A stretch of DNA of 64,000 nucleotides from Pandoraea iniqua (GTDB lineage: Bacteria; Pseudomonadota; Gammaproteobacteria; Burkholderiales; Burkholderiaceae): assembly GCF_902459685.1 (NCBI RefSeq), contig NZ_CABPSF010000003.1, forward strand, positions 62,001 to 126,000. Direction: 5' to 3'. This document shows positions 19,351-27,783 of this stretch, in pieces (the first letter of the stretch is position 1; every line of letters begins with the position of its first letter). The position numbers were made by a program, and so were the translations under genes. Under the pieces are notes generated by a model, which did no database searches, was not told where the DNA came from, and saw only the letters and a program-made list of their open reading frames with translations.

Positions 19351-20187
19351 ATGCCAGTACAACAACGCGATGTGGCAAGACAGGTGTGGAATGCTTTCGC
19401 CGCCGGTTTGCTGTTGGCAAGCGTTGGCGCGCAGGCCGAGCCGTTGCAACTACCGACGGTGAAGGACGCGGAGCAGACACGATTGTTGCGGGAGGCCGAC
19501 GCCCAGTACCAACGTTATGCGGATTCGAAGAACGTGTTCTTCTACGTCGACACCGCCCGATTGGGCGATTGGCCTTGTCAGGTACCCGCGGCCCAACTGA
19601 CGTCGTTGACGGGAACCTCCGATTACTCGGCCGGCGACGGCCCGGCGGGTTACGGTCATCGCTACACCAACGTGGTGGTTCGCCCGGTATCGGCCAGTTG
19701 CAAAGCCGGCAAGCTGGACGGACAAGTCGAGTTGGTCTACGAAGCGGTGCGCGAGTCGTGGGGGCCGAGCTATCGCGGGAGTTCTCAGCAGACCGGGCGC
19801 GTCGTGGCAGAGATTGCGGACGGCAAGGTGGTGCATCGGCTGGAGCTGCGCAAGTCGGTCGAGGGGTCGAAAGACGGCGGCGGGACCGCTATCCCGACGA
19901 CGGCGGTCGCCAGTAGCGCCGAAGCGCCCGTGGGCGATTTCATGAATAGCGCGACAATTCTCGTGACAGGAGACGGATCGAGAGTCTTCCTGAAGCGCCC
20001 CGTGAAGACGGCGCGCGGCCCGCGTCTTGAGAAGGCGTTCTACATCGGCACGACATTGATTGCCGTCGACCATGCCGATGCCAACGGTACGCCCGACGGT
20101 CTCTCGGTCAGCTACAAGGGCGGTACGGAGACCAAAAGCTGCATGAGCCAAGGCAAGCCCGCCGATATGAAGGTCTGCGGGAAATAG
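19351..20187 (+). CDS. Secreted protein of unknown function
   Basis: A 278-residue protein with an export signal (FAAGLLLASVGAQA, cleavage likely before EPLQLP). The mature part begins with a helical, charged segment and continues as mixed beta structure with Gly/Thr-rich strands; a few cysteines (CQVP, SCKAG, KSCMSQGK, MKVCGK) could form disulfides. I do not recognise a family. AGGGAG lies 7 bp before ATG 19351. It stands alone and ends 31 bp before a strong intrinsic terminator. An upstream in-frame start at 19249 gives a leader without a clear signal. Confidence 0.75.
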   Translation: MPVQQRDVARQVWNAFAAGLLLASVGAQAEPLQLPTVKDAEQTRLLREADAQYQRYADSKNVFFYVDTARLGDWPCQVPAAQLTSLTGTSDYSAGDGPAGYGHRYTNVVVRPVSASCKAGKLDGQVELVYEAVRESWGPSYRGSSQQTGRVVAEIADGKVVHRLELRKSVEGSKDGGGTAIPTTAVASSAEAPVGDFMNSATILVTGDGSRVFLKRPVKTARGPRLEKAFYIGTTLIAVDHADANGTPDGLSVSYKGGTETKSCMSQGKPADMKVCGK

Positions 20188-20218
20188 TGACGGCGCCGAC
20201 GATGACGGGATGAAACAC

Positions 20219-20255
20219 GAAAGCCAACGTGGGCGGCCACGTTGGCTTTCTTTTT
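20219..20255. terminator. Strong intrinsic terminator
   Basis: GAAAGCCAACGTGG, loop GCGG, CCACGTTGGCTTTC, then five T: a perfect 14-bp stem. It serves the secreted-protein gene on the plus strand. On the minus strand the hairpin has no comparable T run directly after it but may also stop arsH transcription. Confidence 0.92.
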
Positions 20256-20268
20256 GATCGCTCAGCGC

Positions 20269-21000
20269 TTATTTATCTTGCTCGTGGCTCATGGCCGCCG
20301 TGGCGAGTGCCGTGGCCACGGCCGGCGCCGCCTCCTTGCGCTCGCTGTACCGGTCCGTCAGATAGTCGGAACGGTCACGCACCAGCAGCGTGAACTTGAA
20401 CAACTCTTCCATGACGTCGACAACCCGGTCGTAATAGGGCGAGGGCTTCATGCGGCCATTTGCATCGAACTCCTGATACGCCTTCGCCACCGACGACTGG
20501 TTCGGAATCGTCACCATGCGCATCCAGCGCCCGAGTACGCGCAGCGCATTGACCGAATTGAACGACTGCGAGCCGCCGCAGACCTGCATCACGGCAAGCG
20601 TGCGGCCCTGCGTCGGGCGAATACCGCCTATTTCGAGCGGCAGCCAGTCGATCTGATTCTTGAAGACGGCGCTCAACGTGCCATGACGTTCCGGACTGCA
20701 CCACACTTGGCCTTCCGACCACTCAGAGAGCTTGCGCAGCTCGACCACCTTCGGATGATCGGCCGGCACGCTGTCCGTCATCGGCAACCCGTGCGGATCG
20801 AAGATGCGGGTCTCAGCCCCGAAATGCTGAAGGATGCGCTCGGCTTCCTCAACCAGCAAACGGCTGTACGACGTCTCGCGCAGCGAACCGTAGAGCAAAA
20901 GAATGCGCGGCGCATGGGTGCTGACGTCGGCGGGTTCGAGCTTGCGAAGGTCCGGCACATCGAGCGCCGGGTGGTTCACGTTGGGCATATCGAGGTTCAT
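20269..21000 (-). CDS. arsH: ArsH, NADPH-dependent FMN oxidoreductase for organoarsenicals
   Basis: A 243-residue flavodoxin-like enzyme. The FMN phosphate loop is in [20 protein letters not shown], and [20 protein letters not shown] plus [20 protein letters not shown] are hallmark ArsH segments. It oxidises trivalent organoarsenicals to less toxic pentavalent forms in the cytoplasm. Its ATG overlaps the arsC stop by 4 bp, so it is the last gene of arsR-acr3-arsC-arsH. Confidence 0.94.
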   Translation of the reverse strand: MNLDMPNVNHPALDVPDLRKLEPADVSTHAPRILLLYGSLRETSYSRLLVEEAERILQHFGAETRIFDPHGLPMTDSVPADHPKVVELRKLSEWSEGQVWCSPERHGTLSAVFKNQIDWLPLEIGGIRPTQGRTLAVMQVCGGSQSFNSVNALRVLGRWMRMVTIPNQSSVAKAYQEFDANGRMKPSPYYDRVVDVMEELFKFTLLVRDRSDYLTDRYSERKEAAPAVATALATAAMSHEQDK

Positions 21001-21419
21001 CCGATTCTCCGGCCTTGGGCGTCGATGACCGCTTCACCGTCTTCCTTGGTGAACGCGCCTTGTTGCGGCGACGGCAGGATATCTAGCACGCGCTCGGACG
21101 GACGGCAAAGGCGCACGCCCAGATTCGTCACGACGAACGGACGATTGATCAGGACCGGATGCGCGAGCATGGCGTCGAGCAACTGGTCATCGCTCAGCGA
21201 CGGGTCCGCCAGACCCAGTTCGGCGTACGGCGTGCCTTTCTCGCGAATGGCCTCGCGCACGGTGAGTCCCGCGTCGCGAATCATGGTTTGCAAGGTATGC
21301 CGGTCGGGCGGCGTGTTCAGGTACTCGACGATCGTGGGTTCGATACCCGCGTTGCGAATCATCGCCAGCGTGTTGCGCGACGTACCGCACGCCGGGTTGT
21401 GAAGGATGGTGACGGACAT
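20997..21419 (-). CDS. arsC: Arsenate reductase, glutaredoxin-dependent type
   Basis: A 140-residue enzyme reducing arsenate to arsenite. The catalytic cysteine is in [17 protein letters not shown] (HNPxCGTSRN motif), and the substrate-binding arginines are in the NRPFVVTN region. Length matches the E. coli plasmid R773 type. It overlaps arsH by 4 bp and lies 61 bp after acr3. Confidence 0.95.
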   Translation of the reverse strand: MSVTILHNPACGTSRNTLAMIRNAGIEPTIVEYLNTPPDRHTLQTMIRDAGLTVREAIREKGTPYAELGLADPSLSDDQLLDAMLAHPVLINRPFVVTNLGVRLCRPSERVLDILPSPQQGAFTKEDGEAVIDAQGRRIG

Positions 21420-21480
21420 GACGTTTCCTTAGTGCTTTGACTTGCTGCGCGGACGCATTGCGCAGATTTATTGCGCAGAC

Positions 21481-22554
21481 TTACCGTGTTTCGTACCAGC
21501 GTTGCGAGCGGTTGACGACGGCGACCACGAGGAGCATGACGGGCACTTCGATCAACACGCCGACGACCGTGGCGAGTGCTGCCCCCGACTGAAAGCCGAA
21601 GAGACTGATCGCCGTGGCAACGGCCAATTCGAAGAAGTTACTCGCGCCGATCAACGCGGACGGACCGGCGACACAGTGCGCCACACCCAGCCTGCGGTTG
21701 AGCCAATAAGCCAGCCCGGAATTGAGCAGCACCTGCACGAGAATCGGGATCGCCAGCAGCAGGATGATCAGCGGTTGCTCGACGATGGCGTTGCCCTGAA
21801 AGCCGAACAACAGCACGAGCGTGGCGAGGAGTGCCGTGATCGAGTACGGCCCCAAGGCACTCACGACGCGTTGATATGTCGCGTCGCCACGGGCGAGCAG
21901 CGCCTTTCGGAGGATCTGCGCGATCACCACGGGGATGACGATGTAGAGGCCGACCGAGATCATCAAGGTGTCCCACGGGACGGTGATCGACGACAGCCCG
22001 AGGAGCAGCGCGACCACCGGGGCGAAGGCGACGATCATGATGGCGTCGTTGAGCGCTACCTGCGACAGCGTGAAATACGGGTCGCCTTTGCAAAGCTGCG
22101 CCCAGACGAAGACCATGGCGGTGCACGGGGCGGCGGCCAGCAGAATGAGGCCCGCGATGTAGCTGTCGATTTGATCGGACGGCAGCCACGCGGCAAACAG
22201 ATGGCGTATGAAGATCCAGCCCAGCAGCGCCATCGAGAACGGTTTGACGAACCAGTTCACAAACAGCGTGACGCCGATGCCACGCCAATGGCCGGTCACT
22301 TGCCCCATGGCGCTGAAGTCGATCTTGATCAGCATCGGGATGATCATCACCCAGATGAGCAAGCCCACGGGCAGATTCACCTGTGCGACTTCCATCGCCC
22401 CGACCGCGTGGAAAATACCCGGCAGCCATTGCCCTAGCAGGATACCGGCGACGATGCACAGCGCGACCCAAGCCGTCAGATAGCGCTCGAAGAAACCGAT
22501 GGCGTTGGACGGGGCTGCCGACGATGGCGATGCGGGTGTTGGTGTAGTGCTCAT
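21481..22554 (-). CDS. acr3: Arsenite efflux permease, Acr3 family
   Basis: A 357-residue inner-membrane protein with about ten hydrophobic segments. The conserved Acr3 cysteine region is seen in LAAAPCTAMVFVWAQLCKGD, and the start after the proline-rich leader reads FFERYLTAWVALCIVAGILLG, typical of the family. It extrudes arsenite using the proton-motive force. I chose ATG 22554, whose ATGA overlaps the arsR stop; this also couples translation. Confidence 0.93.
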   Translation of the reverse strand: MSTTPTPASPSSAAPSNAIGFFERYLTAWVALCIVAGILLGQWLPGIFHAVGAMEVAQVNLPVGLLIWVMIIPMLIKIDFSAMGQVTGHWRGIGVTLFVNWFVKPFSMALLGWIFIRHLFAAWLPSDQIDSYIAGLILLAAAPCTAMVFVWAQLCKGDPYFTLSQVALNDAIMIVAFAPVVALLLGLSSITVPWDTLMISVGLYIVIPVVIAQILRKALLARGDATYQRVVSALGPYSITALLATLVLLFGFQGNAIVEQPLIILLLAIPILVQVLLNSGLAYWLNRRLGVAHCVAGPSALIGASNFFELAVATAISLFGFQSGAALATVVGVLIEVPVMLLVVAVVNRSQRWYETR

Positions 22555-22886
22555 GACTTGGGCTTCATCGGGACGGTGCAAACCGAATCGGGCAGGCACG
22601 GAACGCCGCCGCAGCAGTTTTCCGTGAGATAGCCGAGCAGGCCGTTCATGGTTTCGAAGCGCGCCATGTAGATGATGGAGCGGCCGTCTTGGCGGCTCGC
22701 GAGCAGGTCGGCGCGGTGCAGTTCCTTGAGATGGAACGACAGCGACGACGCGGGCATGTCCATCAACTCGGCGATGCGGCCGGCAGGCAAACCGTCAGGC
22801 CCCGCCTGCACCAGCAGCCGGAACACCGATAGACGGACGGAGTGAGCAAGCGCAGCCAGCGCTTCGAGGGCGTTATTCGTTTCCAT
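22551..22886 (-). CDS. arsR: ArsR-family metalloregulator
   Basis: A 111-residue winged-helix repressor. The recognition helix reads MDMPASSLSFHLKELHRADL, and the C-terminus holds a vicinal cysteine pair ENCCGGVPC with one further cysteine (DSVC), consistent with As(III) sensing in the C-terminal type of ArsR (as in Acidithiobacillus) rather than the helix-alpha3 ELCVC site of the plasmid type. It represses its own operon. The ATG at 22886 sits exactly where transcription is expected to start, and no ribosome site precedes it. Confidence 0.93.
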   Translation of the reverse strand: METNNALEALAALAHSVRLSVFRLLVQAGPDGLPAGRIAELMDMPASSLSFHLKELHRADLLASRQDGRSIIYMARFETMNGLLGYLTENCCGGVPCLPDSVCTVPMKPKS

Positions 22887-22921
22887 GTTTCGAATATAGT
22901 CGAAACATGGAAATATCTCAA
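22880..22921 (-). promoter_or_regulatory. ars promoter with overlapping ArsR operator; predicted leaderless start
   Basis: On the minus strand TTGAGA (22916-22921), a 17-bp spacer and TATATT (22893-22898) form a near-consensus sigma-70 promoter. Six bases (CGAAAC) separate the -10 from the arsR ATG, so the predicted first transcribed base is the A of ATG. A perfect 14-bp inverted repeat, TTTCCATGTTTCGA and TCGAAACATGGAAA, with a 6-bp gap, covers the spacer, the -10 and the first codons; ArsR bound here would block polymerase. Confidence 0.82.
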
Positions 22922-22948
22922 GGATGAGATTGAACGGGCTGTGAAGGC

Positions 22949-24496
22949 TTATGCGCTGGCGGTACCGGGTGCCCCGGGGGATTTGGATGTGCCGGCGCGC
23001 TGCCGCAGTTCGGTAACCCGGCCATCAAGCGTTTCATCAGCGGTTCGTTGTGCCGCGACGAGCCGTTGCAATGCGGTCTCGTCGTCGATGAGGCTCGCCT
23101 CGGATTGGCGAAGCAGTTCCGCCATGTCGTGCGCAGACGGGCCGCCACCATGACAGCGGCGCGCCACGGCCTTGCGCGGGTCGAGCGCGCTGGCAATTTC
23201 GTCGCGCGTCAGCGTAAGGTCCCGGCCGCTCGCTTCCAGCGCCGCACGCGACACCAGCTCGGGGCCAATCTCGTGGATCGGTACCTGCGCCTCCAAGGCG
23301 AGCCGCACCACACGGCCGGTGATGTGATGAGCCTCTTTAAACGACAGCCCCACGGATTGCACGAGGTGGTCGGCAAGGTCGGTCGCGGTCGCGAAGTTGG
23401 CGCCCGAGAGCGCCAGCATGCGCTCGACGTTGGGTTCGGCGCGCTCTACGATATGCCGCACAACGGGCATCAGCAAATTGAGCTCATCCAGACCTTGCCA
23501 GACCCAATGCAGGCTGTCGGCGTTCGCATCGAGCACATGGGAGTAGGGGGCAGCGCGGAACGCACCGAAGGCCGTCACCATCGCGCCGAGCAAGTGAGCC
23601 TGACGCCCCTTCACGAACTCGAGAACGGCTTGATTCTTCTTCTGCGGCATGATGCTCGACGTGATGGCGAGCGAGTCGGGCAACGTCAGCGTGCCGAATT
23701 CGAACGTCGACATCGTGTAGAAATCCTGCGCCATGCGCCCGAAGGTCGTCGAGACGAAGAGCGCGGCCGTGAGCAACTCCAGAATGGCGTCCTTGCTGGC
23801 GACGGCGTCCAGTGCATGCGGCATCGGGCCTGAGAAGCCGAGCAGCGCCGCAGTCAATTCGCGATCGATCGCAAACGTGGTACCCGCCATCGCGCCGGCC
23901 CCCAGCGGACACTGATTCAGATGCGCGAAGGCCTGCGCGCCTCTCGCGAAGTCGCGCTGCAAACCGTTTTCGACACCAAGAAGATAGAAGCCGTAGGTGA
24001 TCGGCTGCGCGTGCTGCATATGGGTGTAGCCCGGCATCACGCAATCGGCATAGGTCTTGGCGCGCTCGATCAGGGCACGGCGAAGCGCCAGCGTACCGGC
24101 CATCAGATCCCGTGCACTTTGTCTGGCGCGCATACGGTCCAGCGTGGACTGAAGGTCGTTGCGGCTGCGGGCCATGTGGAGGCGTCCGCCCACGTCTTGC
24201 CCGAGCCGTCGGATGACTTGCGCTTCGTAGTTGAAATAAACGTCTTCGAGCGAGCCGTCCAGCGTGAAGGCGTCCGGGCCTTCTTTCGCCAGCGCCTCGA
24301 CCACGTTAAGCAGGGCTGCCGCGTGGTCGGCATTCAGCAAACCGGTGTCGGCCAGCATGACGACATGCGCTTCGTTGATCCGGCGCAGGTGCGGCAGCAT
24401 CGGGCCAAACGCGCCCTCGATCCACGGCAGGAAGATGGCGTTCTGAACTTCTTGGGAAAGCGGTTCGTGTAACAGGCCGCTGACGAGCGATTCCAT
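22949..24496 (-). CDS. Argininosuccinate lyase-like protein of the fumarase/aspartase superfamily
   Basis: A 515-residue lyase. Superfamily signatures are clear: HMARSRNDLQ (107-116), GYTHMQHAQP (156-165) with the catalytic histidine, and the flexible serine loop SSIMPQKKN (280-288). ArgH-type enzymes cleave an N-succinyl adduct to fumarate. No arginine genes are near and a LysR regulator is divergent, so this may be a catabolic paralogue acting on another fumarate adduct (inference). The C-terminus extends beyond ArgH with a basic, Pro/Ser-rich tail. AAGGAG precedes ATG 24496. Confidence 0.82.
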   Translation of the reverse strand: MESLVSGLLHEPLSQEVQNAIFLPWIEGAFGPMLPHLRRINEAHVVMLADTGLLNADHAAALLNVVEALAKEGPDAFTLDGSLEDVYFNYEAQVIRRLGQDVGGRLHMARSRNDLQSTLDRMRARQSARDLMAGTLALRRALIERAKTYADCVMPGYTHMQHAQPITYGFYLLGVENGLQRDFARGAQAFAHLNQCPLGAGAMAGTTFAIDRELTAALLGFSGPMPHALDAVASKDAILELLTAALFVSTTFGRMAQDFYTMSTFEFGTLTLPDSLAITSSIMPQKKNQAVLEFVKGRQAHLLGAMVTAFGAFRAAPYSHVLDANADSLHWVWQGLDELNLLMPVVRHIVERAEPNVERMLALSGANFATATDLADHLVQSVGLSFKEAHHITGRVVRLALEAQVPIHEIGPELVSRAALEASGRDLTLTRDEIASALDPRKAVARRCHGGGPSAHDMAELLRQSEASLIDDETALQRLVAAQRTADETLDGRVTELRQRAGTSKSPGAPGTASA

Positions 24497-24595
24497 GTCG
24501 GCTCCTTGGTTGATGTTCACAACCTCATTAACGCTGGCCGACAGATATGCGGTCAAGTTACATTTATGACTCTGAAAAGTCGGAAAACTCATACC

Positions 24596-25492
24596 ATGAT
24601 GACGCTCAAACAGATCGAAGCCTTTCGCGCCGTCATGCTCGGCCGGAGCATGACCGAGGCCGCGAAACTGCTGTTCGTGACGCAGTCTGCCGTGAGCAAG
24701 ATCATGCGCGAGTTCGAGGAAGAGGTTGGTTTCGCACTGTTTTCACGGCGAAAAGGCGGGCTGGTGCCGACCGCTGCGGCGACGGCGCTGTACACGCAGG
24801 TCGAGCGGGTGTTTGTGGGGCTCGATCAGGTGTCTCAAACCGCCGAGCGTATTCGGCAGCAGCATCAGGGGCAGTTGCGCATCGTGGCGATGTCGGCACT
24901 GTCGAGTGGTTTGCTTCAGACGGCGATTGCGCGGTTCCGGCAGCAGCATCCGAAGGTCGGCGTGTCGTTGGAAATCTACAATTCGAGCGAAGTCACCAAT
25001 CTGGTGGCGTCGGGGTTGTTCGATATCGGCTATGCGATGACGCCGGTCGAGCGCGACAAGGTGAAAGCCGGCACGCCGTGGCGCGTGAACTGCGTGTGCC
25101 TGCTGCCGCCGCGTCATCGACTGGCGAGAAAGCGCGTAGTGACGGTGCGCGATCTTGAAAACGAGCCTTTTATTTCCTTCGCTCCGGGCAACACGACGCG
25201 GCTTGCCGTCGACAGCCTGTTCAAGTCGGAGAACATCCGCCGCCAGACGGAAGTCGAGGCCAGTTGGTCGATCGCCGTGAGTGCGATGGTGGCCAAGGGC
25301 CTTGGCGTCGCGATCATCGACCCGTTTACCGCAGAGGTGGCAAAACAGTGCGGCTGCATCGTCCGGCCGTTTCAGCCGGCGATCGAGTTCACGTTCGCTG
25401 AACTGCGTGCGCTTCGGGCGGCGGCAGACCCACTGGCCGATGCGTTCAGTGAAACCGTTCGTGACTGCCTAGGCCCATACGTCAGCGAATGA
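24596..25492 (+). CDS. LysR-family transcriptional regulator
   Basis: A protein of about 298 residues. The N-terminal helix-turn-helix reads RSMTEAAKLLFVTQSAVSKI followed by MREFEEEVGFALFSRRKGG. The rest is a periplasmic-binding-protein-like effector domain with SLEIYNSSEVTNLVASGLFD. Two adjacent ATGs (24596, 24599) could serve as start. It is divergent from the lyase gene with 99 bp between starts, the usual arrangement for control of the neighbour. Confidence 0.9.
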   Translation: MMTLKQIEAFRAVMLGRSMTEAAKLLFVTQSAVSKIMREFEEEVGFALFSRRKGGLVPTAAATALYTQVERVFVGLDQVSQTAERIRQQHQGQLRIVAMSALSSGLLQTAIARFRQQHPKVGVSLEIYNSSEVTNLVASGLFDIGYAMTPVERDKVKAGTPWRVNCVCLLPPRHRLARKRVVTVRDLENEPFISFAPGNTTRLAVDSLFKSENIRRQTEVEASWSIAVSAMVAKGLGVAIIDPFTAEVAKQCGCIVRPFQPAIEFTFAELRALRAAADPLADAFSETVRDCLGPYVSE

Positions 25493-25534
25493 GCGCGCGG
25501 GCCGATGTCGTTCGACATTTGCGGCGGCGGTTTT

Positions 25535-27133
25535 TCAGTGCGCAGCCACCGGGCCACTTGCGGCGTTCTTGTCGGGTTTCGTGAACCAGATCAGCGGAAT
25601 GATCAGCACGAAGATCACGCCGGAGATCCAGAAAATATCGTCCAGTCCCAGCATGACCGCTTGAAGATTCAGGCTGTTCTCGATAGACGCCAGCGCCTGC
25701 GCGTACGAGAACCCGTTCACGGTCTGCAAGGTATTGATGGTGGACTGGACCGACGGGCTGCCGACAACGATCTGCTCGGTGAGGCGCGCATGGTGGAGGA
25801 TGGTGCGGTCGCTCCATGCCGTGGCCGTCAGCGAGGTGCTCATCGCACCGCAGAACGTGCGGACAAAGTTCGACAGGCCAGCCGCCGCGGGGATCTTCTC
25901 TGGCGGCAATCCGGACAGCAGAATCGCGGTCAACGGGACGAAGAAGAGCGCGGTCGGAATGCCCTGCAACAACGTGGGCAATACCAGCGAGCGCATGTCG
26001 ATACCCGTGGTGAATTGCGCACGCATAAAGAACACGCCGGCAAAGCCCACGAAGGCCAGCGTGGCGAGTATGCGCAGGTCGGTTTTCGGGATGATGCGCC
26101 CGAGCATTGGCGTGAGCAGGACGGCGAAGATCCCGAGCGGCGCGGTGGCGAGACCCGCTTGCAGGGCGGGATAGCCGAGGTACTGCTGCATCCACTGCGG
26201 CAACACGACGAGATTCGCGAAAAAGATGCCGTACGCCACGGAAATCGCCACGGTGCCAGCGAGGAAGTTGCGGCCTTTGAACAGCCGCAAATCGACAATC
26301 GGGTGCGCGTCGGTGAATTCCCAGATGATGAAGAAGGCGAACCCGATCACCGCGACCAGTCCGAGCACCACGACGGTCGTCGAATGGAACCAGTCGAGAT
26401 CCTTGCCTTTGTCGAGCATGATCTGCAACGCCGCGACCCACATCACCAGCAACGACAGGCCCACCACGTCAATCGGCAGCTTGCGGCGCTCGGACTCGCG
26501 ATCGCGGTAGATGATCCACGTCACGGCGGCGGCGAACAGGCCGACGGGGATGTTGATATAGAAGATCCACGACCACGAGTAGTTGTCGGTCATCCAGCCG
26601 CCGAGGGCCGGGCCGGCAATGGGGCCGACGGTGGCGGTCATGGCCCAGAGCGCCAGCGCCGTCGAGCTTTTCTGCTTCGGATAGGAGCCGAGCAGGATCG
26701 CTTGCGAGAGTGGTGTCATCGGGCCGGCGACGGCACCTTGCAGTACGCGCGCAGCAAGCAGTGTCGGCAGGTTCGGCGCAATGCCGCACAGCCACGACGA
26801 TAAGACGAAAAGCAGAATCGAGATCACGAACAGCCGCACTTGCCCGACGCGCTGGGTCAACCAGCCAGTCAGCGGGATCGACACCGCGTTGGCTGCCGCG
26901 AACAGCGTGATGACCCAAGTGCCTTCGTCGACCGAGACCCCAAGATTTCCGGAAATCGTCGGGATGGCGACGTTGGCGATCGAAGAATCCAGCACGTTCA
27001 TGAACGTTGCCAGCGCCACCGCGAAACTGGCGAGGGCCAGCTTGCCGCCTTTGAGCGGAGGCGGTTCAGCAGGTTTGAGCAGGGCTGGTGCCGGTTCTGA
27101 AGAGGAGCTTATTGTCTTATCAATGTCTGACAT
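25535..27133 (-). CDS. DHA2-family (EmrB/QacA type) 14-TM drug efflux transporter
   Basis: A 532-residue proton antiporter. Motif D1 and the first helix read ASFAVALATFMNVLDSSIAN, motif A is WLTQRVGQVRLF, and motif C follows in the GAVAGPMTPLSQAI region; about fourteen hydrophobic segments are visible. It lies 30 bp after a MarR-type gene on the same strand, so MarR probably controls it. No EmrA-like adaptor is next to it, which is unusual for a Gram-negative EmrB. A 14-bp palindrome overlaps its start codon. Confidence 0.9.
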   Translation of the reverse strand: MSDIDKTISSSSEPAPALLKPAEPPPLKGGKLALASFAVALATFMNVLDSSIANVAIPTISGNLGVSVDEGTWVITLFAAANAVSIPLTGWLTQRVGQVRLFVISILLFVLSSWLCGIAPNLPTLLAARVLQGAVAGPMTPLSQAILLGSYPKQKSSTALALWAMTATVGPIAGPALGGWMTDNYSWSWIFYINIPVGLFAAAVTWIIYRDRESERRKLPIDVVGLSLLVMWVAALQIMLDKGKDLDWFHSTTVVVLGLVAVIGFAFFIIWEFTDAHPIVDLRLFKGRNFLAGTVAISVAYGIFFANLVVLPQWMQQYLGYPALQAGLATAPLGIFAVLLTPMLGRIIPKTDLRILATLAFVGFAGVFFMRAQFTTGIDMRSLVLPTLLQGIPTALFFVPLTAILLSGLPPEKIPAAAGLSNFVRTFCGAMSTSLTATAWSDRTILHHARLTEQIVVGSPSVQSTINTLQTVNGFSYAQALASIENSLNLQAVMLGLDDIFWISGVIFVLIIPLIWFTKPDKNAASGPVAAH

Positions 27134-27139
27134 GTCAGA
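27126..27139. promoter_or_regulatory. Perfect palindrome over the efflux-pump start codon
   Basis: TCTGACATGTCAGA is a perfect 14-bp palindrome whose centre is the pump's ATG. It could be a second MarR operator, or the RNA hairpin could limit translation of the pump. Both ideas are inferred from symmetry and position. Confidence 0.4.
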
Positions 27140-27163
27140 TAAATTCCGAAAAAAACGCGCGGG

Positions 27164-27601
27164 TCAGTCGCCCACGAATTTTTTGAGCAAGTTGAGAAAC
27201 TGCTTGAACTCTTCGGCGGAGAAGTCCTTCAGCCGGTGATTCAGGACGTGCGGTGCAATGTCGGGAATTTGTTCATCGACCTGTTTGCCAGCCGGCGTCA
27301 GTGCCAGATTCACGACGCGGCGGTCGTCGGTGCTGCGATGGCGGGAGATGAGACCTTTGGCTTCGAGCTTGTCGAGCATGCGCGTGGTCGACCCGGAATC
27401 CAAGGCGAGCATCTTGCTCATTTCAAGCGGGGTGGTGATCTCGCCGACGCCCAGCGTGCGCAAGATGCCCATCTGCGGCCCGGTGATGTCGAGCGGCTTC
27501 AGTGCCTGATCCATTTCCGCCGCCAACAGGTTGCGGGCCTTGCTCAGGTAGAAACCGACGCTCTGTGTCAGCTGGAAGTTGTTGCGGTCGTAGTGATTCA
27601 C
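27164..27601 (-). CDS. MarR-family transcriptional regulator
   Basis: A 145-residue winged-helix protein starting at GTG 27601. The DNA-binding part reads ITTPLEMSKMLALDSGSTTR followed by MLDKLEAKGLISR and the basic wing HRSTDDRRVVNLALTPAGK. It is upstream of the DHA2 pump and most likely represses both. The upstream region contains a 9-bp inverted repeat. Confidence 0.88.
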   Translation of the reverse strand: MNHYDRNNFQLTQSVGFYLSKARNLLAAEMDQALKPLDITGPQMGILRTLGVGEITTPLEMSKMLALDSGSTTRMLDKLEAKGLISRHRSTDDRRVVNLALTPAGKQVDEQIPDIAPHVLNHRLKDFSAEEFKQFLNLLKKFVGD

Positions 27602-27624
27602 GTCAGACCCGGACTCGGATTTTA

Positions 27625-27657
27625 ATTGCCTGAACAGTATTTGATAAGTCAGGTAAT
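27625..27657. promoter_or_regulatory. Candidate MarR operator
   Basis: ATTGCCTGA (27625-27633) and TCAGGTAAT (27649-27657) are inverted with one mismatch and a 15-bp gap, just upstream of the GTG of the marR-like gene. The spacing is wide for a single MarR dimer, so there may be two half-sites. Confidence 0.4.
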
Positions 27658-27704
27658 GTCAAGCGTCTCCCAAGCGATGTTTCGATCCTCTCGAATCTGG
27701 TGAG

Positions 27705-27756
27705 TTGCAACTGCAATTGTAGGGTGGCATGATGCCATCGATTGCAATTGCAATCG
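27705..27756. promoter_or_regulatory. 18-bp perfect palindrome and a near-copy upstream of the GST gene
   Basis: CGATTGCAATTGCAATCG (27739-27756) is a perfect palindrome ending 27 bp before the GST start. A related site, TTGCAACTGCAATT (27705-27718), lies 37 bp upstream of the matching core. A short hairpin GGCATGATGCC lies between them. This looks like a tandem operator for an unidentified dimeric regulator. Confidence 0.55.
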
Positions 27757-27783
27757 TTTAATAAGTAAAAAGGAACCGATCCG

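Noticed and set aside
20242-21402. 386-codon open frame on the plus strand
   Set aside because: Antisense to arsH and arsC, both clearly identified.
22949-24496. Biosynthetic argH
   Set aside because: There are no arginine genes around it, a LysR gene is divergent, and the C-terminus is extended; a paralogue with another substrate is as likely.
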